The translations under genes and the position numbers were made by a program. The notes beneath the pieces are model-generated. The model made no database searches. It had not been told where the DNA came from and worked only from the letters and a program-made list of their open reading frames with translations. This document shows positions 1-13,330 of a stretch of 64,000 bases of DNA, one piece after another. Numbering within the stretch: the stretch's first letter is position 1; every line of letters starts with the position of its first letter. The stretch is taken from the NCBI GenBank assembly GCA_004026145.2, contig CP034986.1, forward strand, positions 5,456,421 to 5,520,420. Reading direction: 5' to 3'. This DNA comes from Takifugu bimaculatus. Its lineage: Eukaryota > Chordata > Actinopteri > Tetraodontiformes > Tetraodontidae.

Positions 1-2398
1 CACTGATTTGATGACTGTCTTTTTCACCACACCCCCACTCCTCTTCTGCACTTGTTGGGGGAGAGAGTAAAGAGAAAGTTTTCATATCTACCGTTTTAGT
101 TCAGATAAAATCTGTTAAGAATCCACGAAACTGCCACTCGGCAGCTGTGATCACATTGCGACTCTTAACACAACATGCTTTTAAGCTGCCATTAGCACTT
201 GAATTGCTTTGTTCTAATGCTGCTGCATTTACTCAAGTCAGAGGGAGCAGTGGGGGAATGAGAAGCAGAAATTGAAAAATTGCGGGGAAATCCAGGACTC
301 TTTTTTTCTCCCCTCCATCTGTTGTGATTTTAAATGGATTACGGCAACATTAAAAATGATGTTCCCTTGGCTTGATGTAGGTCCGTGGTACTCTCAAGAG
401 CTTGAGTTGAAGGCAACTGTTCTATTAGGGTTTTTGAGAAGTCCTTAACCTCTGAGACATTCAAGATTCAAACACAAGTCAACTTTTCTTCGACCGAAAA
501 CACGTTTTCCCAATAGAAAATGACATTTCAATCATTTGTTTGCTATTTTTTGTTGATTATTCCCCACCTGGATTGTCTTTGCGCTCACTCCACCGAATGC
601 AAATCTGATTTCCACCCCTCCCTTCTTCCCTGCATCCTTCCCTGCACCTTATCTGCTCCTCTTCATCTATCCAAATTGTCCGTACTGGCGTGACAGCAGC
701 GGTGGTTGGCGACTGCTACCGTCACGCCAGAACAATGCATTGTGACAGTGATATTCATATGATAATGCCACAGGACTGCTTTTCTGTCTGGATACAGATG
801 TGTTGACTTTCAAAATTATTTTTAAATATGCTCCACCTTCATGTTATGTCCTGCTCTTATTACCCTCCTATTTTGTTCCAACACGTCTGTTGCTTCATCA
901 TTTTATTGCTTCTCTTCACCAGGCTTGCGTTCGCACTCAATCTTTTCCACTCAGCTTCTGAAACTGCACAGCATTTCTCTCTTATATCTCTGTCTGTCTC
1001 TGTGTCTGTCTGTCTTCTTTCTTTCTTTTTTTGCTCTTCGCCATGTTGGCAGGACCCAATCTACCAGCTGATATCAGCATTCCCTGGCACTCTGCCAACT
1101 GGCAACACTGCAGGGGGGGGATGAGAGAGAGAGAATGAAAGAAAATTAGTGAATAATAGAGCGAGAGAATGAGAGGGGGATGGGAAGAGTATGAATCAGA
1201 AAACAGAAAAGACAGTGAAGAACAATAATGGTGGATTAAGAAAGCAGTGTGTGTGAGGGAGAGTGTGTGTGTGTAAGTGTGTGATTGATATGGTGTGATA
1301 CCCCTGTGAGTCATAGCTGAGCTAAAATGTCAACTGGCTACACGAGAATCTCTTTGTCATCCAGGCTCAGTGGCACTCACAAGCGCACAAATCCACCAGA
1401 TCATACAAACACGTATGCGGGCGGCACGCCTGGCGAACACAAACATGGCTGACACACCTGCGTGCGCAGATGTTCCCCCTGTTTCTCTCCGTAATGATTG
1501 ATGACCTTTTTGTTTTGTCGCTGGCGCTTATGCTGTTTCTCAACTGACAAAAACAGCCCACGAGCATCATCCCGGTCCGACGCAAAGTGCTGTGCGCTCA
1601 AAATATTTGGGCGTGCGAGCGAGCCTGCCAAAGTGTTTTCAATATGCTGCATATCACACTTTACATTTTCGCTGACTCTGTTATCTGGGGTGACGGGACA
1701 GTCAACAGAGCAGAGGATCAAGCTAACGTTTGTGCATTACCTAAACAACCGAGACAGGGCGGGTTATGAATCAAGAGCAACGCAGCCAAAGATCACTTTC
1801 ATACTTAGATGCATGCGTGTGTGTGTGCTTTCTGATTTAAGTAAAAGAAACAAAAAATATCTGCTACTGTGCAAGTGCACAGGAAGGGTGTGTGGGGAAG
1901 TCCAAACATTGCTCGCCCATCCTGTTTGGGACAGTCTGTCCTGTGTTTTCTGTCCTAAACCCCTGAACACACATATGCAAAGACGCACCCAGCAGACATG
2001 TGGACCTTGGTTAATCACGCCATATGCGCGGCATTACGCCGAAGTGCGTTGCGAACACGTTCAGGAGATCGGAACAGGTGCGCACTTGTTTCGAGCTCGT
2101 GCAAACATCCGTGCAGACTGCAGAATTATTTATTTGTGCTAAAGCTGCCCGTGTCCTCACAGCTGATTGTTTGTCCTTAACATTTATGATGGAACACATT
2201 GAGGTGCTTCTTTTACTATCCTGATTGACAAAAATCAGCCCTCCCAACAGTGACGAAGAGCCTTTAAAGATGTGCCAAAATGTGTATCTTTCAACTGTAT
2301 CGTGTCGTTATCATTGCTGTAAATTATGCTTGATTGCAAATTGCACACATTTATCTTAAACTTTCCTCATTCATCATTCGGATTTGTTTTGTCCTCAG
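1..2398. other. Upstream region of znf219, no gene seen
   Basis: No reading frame here resembles a known protein. The stretch holds pyrimidine-rich and GA/GT simple sequence (GA-rich about 1120-1180, GT-rich about 1245-1282). It probably contains promoter and non-coding 5' exons of znf219, but I cannot place a transcription start. Confidence 0.4.
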
Positions 2399-2477
2399 GA
2401 AATTTACGGAGAAGGCAGAAGCGTGTCCCCCATCAGTCGAAACGCTAAAGAATGGCATAGCAGCACCCACACTGCTG
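2399..2477 (+). other. Possible upstream exon of znf219
   Basis: A 79-bp block has a good polypyrimidine acceptor ending in CAG at 2396-2398 and a donor (CTG|GTAATT) at 2478. If joined to the acceptor at 2565, the frame entering ATG 2569 stays open across the whole block. It may therefore be 5' UTR, or it may add N-terminal residues from a start further upstream. No in-frame ATG lies inside the block. Transcript data would settle it. Confidence 0.4.
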
Positions 2478-2568
2478 GTAATTTCCTACCATCGCACACA
2501 CTACACATGCTCCCACACACATTTGTGGGGTGTTTTGATTATTTGTGTGTGTCTTCTACTTATAGAGG

Positions 2569-5500
2569 ATGGATTCTCCACCAGAGTGTGTATTGTCACT
2601 GTCCTGTGAGAAACCCCTGTCCCCCTCGACACTGCCATCCCTAGACCACAGCCCCCAGGTGTCCTCTCCGCACACGGTGCTCTCTCTGCTCGATAGTTCC
2701 GCCCAGCAATCCTTGGACACTACACCTTATTCCTCACTCTCACCTTTCCCATTCCAGGAGGAAAATGAAAAGAATGAACTTGATAATGAAGAGGAGGAAG
2801 GAATGGAGGGAGTTCCTCCATCTCCCACCCCAGCAGTGGCTTTATTCCCAGGAGGGGTACAAGAGGCTGGATGCAGCCCTTGTTTGGATTCCTCTCCCCC
2901 GACCACACCATCAGCGGCTGTCATTGGATTTGGAGCCTTGGAGCTAGCGCTTTCTTCCCAGCAGAGTGGCACCTGCAATGATGAGCTAGACCTACAGCAG
3001 TTCCAAAAGGAGACTGTCACCAGAGCCGTACCTGGAGTGGGAGGCGCTTCATCAGGGCCCACACTAAAATTTCCCTGTCACGTATGTGGAAAGAGATTCA
3101 GATTTCAGAGCATTTTGTCCCTTCATGCGCGCGCTCACAGCCTGGACCGAGACCGCAGAGCATCAGCTTTATATCGAACGGGACTTCCCTCGGCACCCAT
3201 AAAGCAACACCTTAAAACTCCACAGAATCACAAGGACCTGACCCAGAATCACAGGGGTCACCTACACCAGCGCTTGTCATCAGGGACTCTCATAAAGCAC
3301 CTCACAGAAGATGCTGATTGTGAAGTCAAAAGTCTAGATAATGACCTCCAGACAGAGCAGAACACAAACTTTTTAGATGACAGCACAACACTGACTCCTC
3401 CACTCACTGAGGACCCCATTTCTCTAATCTCTCCCTATTCTTCTGGCATAGTGGAAAGTGCATCTACATCTATAGCATCCACATTTCGATGTCACGCTTG
3501 CAAAGGAAAATTCCGCACGGCTTTGGAGTTGGCGCGGCATGTTCGCATTCTTCACAACCCATACAAATGCACTCTTTGTCCTTTCTCTGCCAGCCAAGAG
3601 GAGAATCTTGCATCTCACTTGCAGGAGTGCCACCCTTCCTCTGAATCACCTACATTGCCACCAGCTTTTAATTCAAGGCCAGTCATTGCAACCCCTGAAA
3701 CTCCTGTACCTACACCAACCGATACCCCAGCCCCAGGAACGCCACAGTCAACATCAGTAGCTGTGTCTTCTTCACTGCCAGCGTTTAGATGTGATACCTG
3801 TGGACAGCGTTTTACCCAGTCCTGGTTTCTCAAGGGACATATGCGAAAACACAAGGACTCCTTGGACCATAAATGTCAGGTTTGTGGTCGTGGGTTCAAA
3901 GAGCCTTGGTTCCTCAAAAACCACATGAAAGTGCATCTAAACAAGCTTGGGCTGAAGGGAGGATTAGGAGCACTAGGAGGAATAGTAGGTGCAGAACAGC
4001 AGGCTAAAGGACCTGCAAGTAATCAGTCGCTCAATGCACTCTATACAAGCCTCCTTCTGGCCCAGCAAGGCGCTGGCAGAGGTGGGCAAGGAAGATTGGA
4101 GAGGGAAGCTGGTGGCAGAATTGGGATCAGCTCCAGCAAATCAGCCATCCTGGGCTACCTAGGATTGCCCAGTGATGGCAGTGGAGCGAGCTGCATGGAA
4201 CGACTTCAAGCTGTTGCACAGGTGGCAGAGATGGGGAATGGTGGTGGCAGCTCAGGAGCATCTAGAGGCAGCACAGGGGAGTCTCCCACATTAGTTGCAG
4301 AAGGAGGGGATCAGACCACCTGGTGGCAGTTGGTGGCTCGCAGCCTGGCTGTTGCACAGCAGCAGCAGCAACAGCAGCAGCAGCAAAGGGGTCATCAGCA
4401 AGGTCAGCGTGGTACAAGTCGAAGTTCAGTGATCACAGAGACCGACCAGGTCAGAACTTACCTTGGAGCCCTTGACCGGCGAGACAATTCCGGAGGAACT
4501 AGTGGATCATGGGAATGCCCAGACTGCGGAAAACTATTTCGAAGCCTCCAGCAGGTGGTAGTGCATGCTCGAGTTCACACACAGAGGCCCCAGAAAGGAG
4601 GTGGCGGTGAAGAGGAGGGTAGTAGCAGCTGTAGGAGAATGGGGATAGGAAGAGGAGGGGGCAATGATGTGAGACAGGAATCTCTACTACACGCTGCTGG
4701 TACACAACAAACGGGAGACGTAAGACAGGAGTCAAAACCACACAGTGGTAGCTCACAACAATCAGGCGCAACTACAGGGTTTCACTCTGTCATCTCAAGC
4801 TTCAAAGGTACGATTATTTTTTTCTGTTTTATCTTTTGTGCTCACAATTCCTGCAATTTTAGCTTTTATGCTGCTTCAACACTTTCAAAGGAAATTCTCT
4901 ATGCTACTCACCTCTTTTGCCTCAATTGTTTTTCCCACTTGCAGCTGAAAATGACTTGACAGCAGTATCCTCTATACCTTCAGTTCCCTCCAGGGAGCGG
5001 GTGCGTGGTAGGGGGATAAAAGACTGCCCCTACTGTGGTAAAGCCTTCCGTTCTTCACACCATCTCAAAGTACATTTGAGAGTTCACACAGGTTAGATAT
5101 GCTTACTGCATGAGTTTATAAAATGTTTGTATTTTCTGAGAAACTGAAAAGCTCAGCACTTTATCAAATGCCTTGATCCAGATTTGATTCTTGGAGATAT
5201 CAAGGTGTGAGTGAAAGGTGCTGGTACTCTGTGACGGACAGGTGACCCATCCAGGGTGTTCCTGCCTCTTGCATACAGACTGCTGGGATAGACTCTGCCA
5301 TGACAACTCAGAGAAAAAATAGGAATCCAAATTTGCAACGCTACCCATCTCAAGCTAGCAAGGCTTGATCAAAATGCACCAAGTGGAGTCCATTATGAAC
5401 ACTCATCTATGGCTGACAGGACCGATCACATCCCAGCTGTATTATTCATACAGAGCTTCCTCATGCACTATTTCATCTGCAGTCTGTGGACCATGTGGGA

Positions 5501-7190
5501 TAACACATGGTCAGTAATTTCTGGGTTTTGGATTAAATTAATACACTTCAGATAGCTGTCTTTTTGAGAATTGCGCAATGAACCAGAACCTACCAGAACT
5601 AAGTCATGCTACATCTGTATTTATCATTTGAGTAGTTTTCCTCCTCTATAAACACACATGTAACATTTTCAGTTGGTGATTCCACTTTTACTTTACCGGA
5701 AGCAGCATTTTAATTACTGACGGAATGCTGCCACCTCCCTTTAAAACTTGTAATTGCAACAATTGTTTGGGATTATTCATAGCAAAGATGATTTGCAAAA
5801 ACGTACTGTTAATTTTTTTTTGCCTTAATTTAATACACACCGAAATATTTATTTAACCGTTTAAGCACTGTCGTCGTGTCAACAAAATCAAATACACAAA
5901 CATTATCCAGTATAAAAAGATAAAAGGCAATGGTATTTATTTTTAGCAGTTACTTAAAGTTTAGACTCAAATGTTTACAAAGGAAATCCAAACCATCCAA
6001 CCATTTTGTAGTCCTAAGAAGGATTCATATTTTTTTTCTTTTCAGGTGAACGCCCATACAAATGTCCCCACTGTGATTACGCGGGTACCCAGTCAGGATC
6101 GCTGAAGTACCACCTCCAGCGGCACCACAGGGAGCAACGCAATGCCTTGGCAGCCTCCTCCAATTCTTCCTCTGCTGGCCTCTCCTCCTCCTCCGTTAAC
6201 AGCCTGAGCTCTGGAACATCTGGACTCAAGCAACGCCGTTCCCAGGTCAGCCACTCCAGCACCAACCGAAGTCCAAATGATAGCTCTACATCTCGATCCA
6301 GTCAGCAGTCCTGGCTTTTAGGACTTCCAGACCAGCGTGAGCACCGTAAGGCGTTGGAGGCATTAAGGGGCGTTGACTTGGAGACCCAGTACAGGTATTT
6401 GTCTGGGATGATGGGGGCTCTTTATCAAGGTGGGATGGAAGGGACTTGGATCAGGGAGTCTCCTCCCCCAAAGGCAGCTAAAGTGTCCCGGCGAAAACCT
6501 CTAACTACAAGCCGAATGGTTCTGCCACTGAATGATAAGGAAGGATCTGTGAGCTTGACACAAGAAGGAGGTTTTGAACCCTTGGATCTGTCCCGTCGTC
6601 CTTCACCTGCTTTTGGAGGGATGGAAGAGGATGGAGGTATTGGCCCTGAAGAAGGAGGTATTAGTATTGGCGATGATAATTCAACAGGGGTCAAACTGAG
6701 CCAATGTTTGTTCTGTCCTTTCCGAACATCCTCAACAGAGCTGATGGCCATGCATCTTCAGGTCAATCACACCAGTAAGTCCAGGCGTAAAAGGGGCCCA
6801 TCGTCTACCCCGGATGATGAAACCCAAGTAGCTATCAAGGCACAGATGGATCACTCAGACTTTCATTCATTATGGAGGCATCTGAGTGAGACAGAGTCCC
6901 AGCCACCTCTGGAGAACTGGTCCTCAGCTAAATCCCATGCCCTAAATGGGCTCAGTAATGATCCAGATGGACATCTGGAAAACCTCCTTGACTGCCCAGA
7001 TTCCAACGTGGCCTCAGTGTCTAATATTGCGAGAGATGACCAGAGACTCCAAGAAAAGATGGAGTACGAGGAAGAGCAAGAGGAGTTGGAAGAGGATTCA
7101 GAGAATGGTAGTTTTGAGGATTTACCGGATCAGAGTATGAGGATGTCCCTTTCTCTATCACCAGCCCTGAGTGCCAACCAAGAATCTTAA
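2569..7190 (+). CDS. znf219: Zinc finger protein 219 (C2H2 transcription factor)
   Basis: Coding exons are 2569-4807, 4945-5091 and 6046-7190 (phase 1 at both junctions), giving 1176 residues. ZNF219 is a nuclear DNA-binding protein, known in mammals as a repressor and SOX9 cofactor. Nine C2H2-type fingers start near residues 170, 308, 334, 408, 436, 650, 774, 802 and 1016. Diagnostic stretches include WFLKGHMRKHK, KEPWFLKNHMKVH, the CDYAGTQSGSLKYHLQRHH finger, an EPLDLS motif before the last finger, and LFCPF..SS.ELMAMHLQ in that finger. The start is the first ATG after an acceptor at 2565. It is longer than human ZNF219 (about 720 residues) because of low-complexity linkers, including a Q10 run (about residues 597-606) and an acidic N-terminus. 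ZNF536 is the nearest alternative, but the finger wording and the ILGYL.L linker fit ZNF219 better. Confidence 0.92.
4357..4386 (+). repeat. CAG/CAA repeat coding for polyglutamine in znf219
   Basis: Ten consecutive glutamine codons, nearly all CAG, lie in the linker before the sixth finger. Further Gln residues follow. The tract is likely to vary in length between individuals. Confidence 0.9.
5225..5310 (+). repeat. Degenerate fish interspersed repeat in znf219 intron 2
   Basis: The string around 'gtgacggacaggtgaccc' and 'ctgctgggatagactc' matches, with changes, the tail of a very common fish SINE/LINE consensus (a 'gacctgtccagggtgt...gctgggatag' module). It is old and fragmentary. The exact family cannot be named by eye. 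Confidence 0.55.
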
Positions 7191-10100
7191 CAGCTTTAAT
7201 AAGATTTCTGGATGACACCTGTTAAATCACAAGTTGGGCAAACAAAGAATTAAACAAGCAGTAGGAGGCCTTGAAAATATAAAAGTTTTAGGTCAAATTA
7301 ATATTTGTCCCTTTATACTTTATTTCAGGGGAGAGAAATGTTGACACCTGAAGTTTTAAAAACACCTTTGCTGTCTTGATTCCTTTAACATTGTTCTAAA
7401 AATGTTCTCATTCTAAAATAAGGTCCCTGTACAAAAAGAGCATGTGAGCAAGAGCAAAAGATGCATCTTTGCAGGATTTTGTAGGTCACCTTTTCACTTT
7501 AAGATGGACATTTGGAAATGACTCTTTGATAAATTGAAAACATTCACATAAGACCTGGGGCCAATCCCACGACATTCCGTGTTTCATTCCACATCAACGA
7601 CGGGCTGCACATCCCTGTAAAGACCGAGATGAAGCCAGCCGCGAGGAGAAATGGCTTGAAAGCTCCAACATCGAGTTCCTTTGACGCTCCTACGGACATG
7701 GAGGAGAATTTGAGCTAAGTTTCGAGCTGTGAAACAAGATTTTTAGTGTTAATTTGAGGCATGAGGTTGCTGTTGCAGACCACATGCTTTTCCTCAATTA
7801 TATATCACTGCCTTGTGCGTCTGCAAAGTGTTTCTGGAGGAAGTTTTTCTTTTTTTCTTTTATCAGTTAGTGCCTGTACATGTACGTTCTCAATAGAGTC
7901 TCTTGTTTTTCCTTTGGATCGAGGCTCTAATAGGTCCTTTATTTTATCTGAATCCACAATTTTAACTACATTATATTTGTTAAAAGTGGTTATAGGGTGT
8001 TGTGCATAATTATGTTGTCAAAGAAATGCCACATTGCAGCTTGGTATTCTCGAAACAGGTGGCTCTAGCAAGCAACAAAAGGTCGCGTTATAAATAATGT
8101 ATTACGCCATAAAAGAGGTCAAGGGCTGAGCAACAAAAGGGGGGTCACAGTTCAGTGTTTACATTGGTGCTGAATGCAGATCCGGTTGCCAAGGCAGTGC
8201 TACCTACAGGAAAGAAGCAGAACACAGAAAAGGGGAGTCCATGCGTTAGGGACATCGCTTAAGCACCTCAACAGAATCGCTGGACACACCTTTTCAAAGA
8301 GGGAAAGCAAGAGCCTCATTGACAGAATCAGAGAAGAAATGCAGCACAGAGAGCCACAAAAAAAGAGAAAGCAGTATCCCTGCCCAACATGATTAAATCT
8401 GAACGTATGGGGTATGGTTCTTTTAGAAGAGTACAGTCCCTCTGTTCTTTTTAATAAGAAAAGATATTTGTAGGAGCTATTATTAAAACACTAACAAATG
8501 CATAGACATCCCAGTAGAGTATGTGTAGCTTTTGTAAAGACAAAAAAAAAAGCAGACCTTTTCCGTTGCGCAGTTTATTTTCCTTTCAAGATACTTATGG
8601 AAAAAGGTTATCAATACAGGTAATGATTATAATGTTTGTGAGCTAAGACTAGTTGAAATGTCTATACAGAGCACTGTGCAAGGTTTAAGTTCCCAAAGTA
8701 GTTGTTTTGACTTTATCGATAGACCAAACGTTTTTTCAATGGAAGTCGTCACTTTCTGTTATTTGTATGTTTTGTTTGCTTTCACTTGTATGAATCTGTG
8801 GTTTCAGCCAAGTCACCCCAGCAATTAGCAAAATTGCATCCAAATCCGTGATGTGCCACCATGAAAAATCTGGAGATCCAAGCAAAGCAAAAACTTATAA
8901 TCCCAGCATTGATACAAAAAGCATTGTTATCTTTCACATGTTTAGCATGAATAAGGTACTAAACTTGTAGTATTGAGCCGTTAGAAAACCTACCATGTGA
9001 TCTGTCACCTTAGATAAAAATCCACCCGGAAATTAATAAGAAATATGACCGATCTAAAATCTTGGCATGACTATAGAATCTTTTCTTGTATGAAAGTACA
9101 CTACATTTGTATCTAATAAGCAGGTGAATCTTATGATGCAAATGCCAAATTCTTCTTGTTGTCGAGTGAACGTTATCGATCGATCCCTCCTGAGAGAACT
9201 TTTTGATGGGGTATGCTGGGTTGTAACCACACTGTAATGTGCATTATTGTGTTGAAGTACGTTATTTAGCGCACCTTATGAGTTCCGTAGTCAGGTCCCT
9301 TAGTGGTGTCTCCTTTACAGCTACTGTCGATGCCATCGTGCCTTCTGTTTCAAGCACTTCCTGGGATATTTTGTAAAACTCACCAAAAGCACTTAGCCTA
9401 TATCTGCATATTTTTCCATTTTTATCTTCATCATCTCAGCCCAATTACATGTCTCACCTCCTTTTCATATTAGATTCCTTCATTTGGCCTGTTTGGCCAA
9501 ACATGTCTAGCGAAGTAATAAGAACTATGTAATCTGTAGTTGAAATCCCTGTGGATTTAGGATGAGATGACCTCTGGTCTTTAAACTAACCTTTGGCAAA
9601 CCAAAGTCCAATTCTTAATCTAATATTTAATCTATTAAGGTGCCAAAACTTGTCTGAGGTGACGATAAATCATCAAAAAATTCAAATCCCCTCCCTCTTT
9701 TTCATACATTTTGTTAACGCGTTCTGTTTTTCATTGCGCTAGCTCTCCTCTTCTCTCCTCCCAATTAACCCTCTGTCTCCAGCACCACTCGAAGGTGACG
9801 TGTTCTATCTGGTATTGAGGCCTTTATTAGATTTTTTTTCAGTTTGTGTGGTGTTTGTTCAATGCCGTTGAGATGGAAAAATGCTCTTCTTATAATAATA
9901 ATAATAATAATAATTATTGTTTTTTGGCATTATGGTTAAAAAATGACAAAAAGAGAAATGTGTTGTTGAATGTTGTACAGATAGCACTAGAGATGTTGTG
10001 TTTTGGTTTCTGTTTTTTTTTAAAGAGAGCACAAACCCGAGCGGTGGTCCCTTCGACTCCTCCCAACGGCAGATGGGAATGAAACAAATCTGCCATTCAA

Positions 10101-11849
10101 CTCTTTGAATGTAAAACAAAAACAAAACAGCCTGTCACACTCCTTGCACCAAAATAGTTAAAGTCACAGAAAAAGCACTGTTTTAAAATGGTTTGCACCA
10201 AATTTTGTCCAGCAGGAGTCCAAATAGACTACCTTTACGCTGCGAGTACCAAGTTCTGACAGAATTCCAAACTTGCTAGCGTCCTCCACTGAATTATGTA
10301 GCTGCTAATTTTGCTTTTATTACAGAGTTAGCCATGGGTCTGTCATGCAGTGGAATTATAAAGTGATTATAGACTGACAATGGGGGACCTTACCTTGCAT
10401 TTGTACCCATTTTCAATTATGTTAAATCTTTTTGTGAAAGATTGCACCTTATGAAGTCCTAACTGGGAATCAGATTCCCCCAAAAGGGATGGCACTAGGA
10501 TTGTGTGGGTATCACAGGCTGATCCACTCGTTTTGATGGTTTTGTTTATGACAAATCTCTGTGAGGCGAGGGGGCCGTGCTCGGTTTGGGCTCTTGTGTA
10601 GTTTACTGCCATTGCAGTGAGGGAAATCTGATCTAACATAGTAGTGACTAATATGACTTTGTGAAAATATTAAAAAAAAAAAAAAAACACACACACATTA
10701 GAAATAAAACACAATTCAAAAACAACCTGGTTTGTCTTTTCATGACTTTTGTGTTTTATGTGTTAAATGATAAACACCGTCATTTAATGTCACAGCATTT
10801 TTTGGGGGGGGTAAAAAAAAGGGAGCCCCTTGTGAGCATAATCGGAACTGTGCCAAGAAGGTGAGATTATGCCCACTGGTCTTGTAGTAAAGTATCAAAT
10901 TGACAAGAAGTAGAAGTAGGACAGTAATTAGAGGATGGATGATGGGAGTTTAAACTACACAATCTCATCATTCTGGCCTTGTGGTGTGAGGATTTTCCTT
11001 CCCTCAGGTTTTTCGAATTTGTTTAAAACTATGAAAGTTATAAAGAATATGAACATTTTCGAAATATTTTACACAGCTTAATTCACTGCCTACAACTTAC
11101 TGCTTTTTGTCAAATAATAAAATTTTGAGCTTATCATTTGACAGAATTTGATAAGATTGTCATTTAAGGTTGGATTTTGTGGGTTTCGTGCAACATTTTT
11201 GGGCTTTCTGGCACTGGGTTGGCACCAGGAAGGAGTCTGTTGAGTCCTTTTCCATTTTCCCTTCATCAACATCTCAAGAGGGCCTGGCACCGATGACCTC
11301 AGGGACTCATGCCTGAGCTAGTTTGATATATTTTCAAAGCTCCCTGTGATCTCAACTAATTGTGAGGAAATGTCACAATTATCTGGTGGGAGCAAACAAG
11401 CAGACTGTGACCTCAGCCATCTATTGCTCGGATGATCAAATTCTCCCATTGAATGTGCAAAACAGCAATCACAACACTACTCAATTAAAATCGTTGGAAA
11501 GGTTGACACTGAGGTCCAGCTGAGTGGCACAGCAGTGAGCAACAATAGCACGCATTTGGCGCCAGGATGGTCAGATGTTTGGGATTTCATCGCGATACGC
11601 TGGCGCCCTCTAGCGGAGCTCCTCCCGAAGAGGTTAAAACAATTAGCTCCCACGTTGAATTAGGGCGCTAATAAGATGTAATCACGTTAATTAGAGAAGA
11701 GTGTATTATGGACGGCACAAGAAACGTTTTTTTAAATTATTATTTTATTTTTTGTGTGGCCCAAAACATGTAGAACTTGTGTAAAAGGTAGGAAAATAAA
11801 TGTATTTCCAAGAAAATGATAGCAAAATCTGATAAGAACAACACATTTT
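7191..11849 (+). other. Probable long 3' UTR of znf219 and flanking non-coding DNA
   Basis: No gene is seen. A canonical AATAAA at 10702-10707 follows an A-rich run and is the best candidate polyadenylation signal; another lies near 11117. Also present is an AAT microsatellite at about 9892-9913. The part near 11340-11720 is AT-balanced and lacks repeats, and might be regulatory. Confidence 0.4.
9892..9913. repeat. (AAT)n microsatellite
   Basis: Seven or so uninterrupted ATA/AAT units, within the likely znf219 3' UTR. Confidence 0.9.
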
Positions 11850-12335
11850 TGGTGGGGTCCAGGGTTCCGGGTCGTGTGTTGTTGTGGCCCTGCTTGTTTC
11901 TTCCTGCAGGGGGTGGGGAGGAGCTGATAATTTGCTACAGCTGGCGCTGCAGGCGGGCGCACCTGTCGGCAATCTACATCAGGCCACCGATTTAAGGACG
12001 GAGCGCACATCTAAAAGCGTTGGAGAGTTTTCGTATCCGAATGGTAAAGCTGGCTCATGTTTCATCGTTATTGGTTGTTTGCCACTCGTTTGAAACGCTT
12101 TTCCCTGCTCGTTCGAGGTCTCCGCGCCGCCCTGCTGGACTGGAGAACGCGCAGGACCTGACTCCCGTGTTGGCTCCGCAGTGGAGCTCTCTGTGCGCCC
12201 CGGAAGACTGGACGAGCGCGTCCCTGCGGTCCAGGAGGACTGCCAAATTGATCTTTTAATAAAGACTTGCTCTTTGGACATTTCCCATTGCGTTTTTGCC
12301 TGCTGTCGGTTCCTGGAAAAAACCGAAACTTAACA
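11850..12335 (+). mobile_element. Solo LTR, Gypsy-like, 486 bp
   Basis: The block starts TGGTGGGG and ends CTTAACA, and is flanked on both sides by the 5-bp duplication ATTTT (11845-11849 and 12336-12340). It carries AATAAA at 12258-12263 in the + orientation and a GC-rich interior with the 'GCTGGCGCTGCAGG...GCACCTGTCGGCAATC' flavour I associate with fish Gypsy LTRs. No gag-pol interior is present, so this is an LTR-LTR recombination product. Boundaries come directly from the duplication; the superfamily is an inference. It ends 612 bp before the pcp4l1 ATG. Confidence 0.75.
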
Positions 12336-12679
12336 ATTTTAGCCCTATTTTACTTATTATTACCCATCGTTTAATATCATTTAGATTGATTTCGAAAGCA
12401 TGTCTTTGCTACACGGAATAAAAGCTAGATCTGGTGCAAAGGAGCAAAACTCGCCCAACACAAAAGAAAATCTCAACATGTTTCAGTTGAAGGGAGACAG
12501 TTGAGTCTTTGCAAGAAGATGATGTATCCGTAACACATTTCTTTGTCTCGGGAATGGATTTATAGTATATACCAATTAACACCAGTCCGTGAAATGAAGA
12601 GTTCCAATGCTCTAGGGTTACGGCGCTTATTATGTACCTATTAGCCTACATCCCTGTACTAGAACAGTTGTCTGCTCCC

Positions 12680-12711
<32 letters not shown>
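12680..12711. repeat. (GA)n microsatellite in the pcp4l1 5' region
   Basis: An almost pure AG dinucleotide run followed by about 60 bp of purine-rich GAGGGG sequence, just upstream of or within the pcp4l1 5' UTR. Confidence 0.85.
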
Positions 12712-12712
<1 letters not shown>

Positions 12713-12759
12713 GAAGGGAGGTAGAGGGGGGAGACGGGGGGAGAGAGAGGGGGTCGAGA

Positions 12760-13330
12760 GGGAGAGAGAGAGACCGTTCGAGGCAAAGGCGCAGTACCGG
12801 CAAAGCGCACCGCCAGCTCGACTCGCCTCTCCAGCATCCACATCAACACTTGCTTTTCATCTTCTTCCTCTTCCTCCACAACCGCTGCACTCTCCCCCCG
12901 GGTTCGGACGGCACTCCTTCGGCAGAAGCAACTCCCTCCGCGCCAACATGAGCGAGGTGAGTGCGTGCATCGATTCGCGGTCGGCGTCAGGACTCGGGGG
13001 GCCCCCGGCCCCGACGACAAAAAGTGCAGTTTGAGTTAACGCGCTCCCCCGCCGCGTCACAACCAATTGCGCCTGATCGGCGCGCACCTAAATAAAACAT
13101 TCCATTCCACCCCGACGACAGCTCACGGCCGAGTGAACTAAAGCGGTGTTCCTCGATCCATCACCAGCCGGTTGGAACAAAACGTGTCAGCTTGACTCTT
13201 GTTTGGCTCGGATCCCGAGTGTGAAGCTGTGCTGCAGAGAGAGGCGACAGGCGGCGGCAGCGGCACCAGCGCATCGCCAGTGGGCACTGTGAACATCTGG
13301 GGGAGCAGTTTCCCCGCAGACGGAAGGGAA
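12760..13330. promoter_or_regulatory. CpG-rich region at the pcp4l1 first exon
   Basis: Local CpG density rises sharply compared with the flanks, and the stretch includes the start codon at 12948. This is the look of a vertebrate CpG-island promoter. No TATA box is evident. Confidence 0.5.

Noticed and set aside
1498..2142. Open frame of over 200 codons upstream of znf219
   Set aside because: It has no recognisable domain, an irregular composition, and lies in non-coding flank with overlapping frames of similar quality. Judged to be chance.
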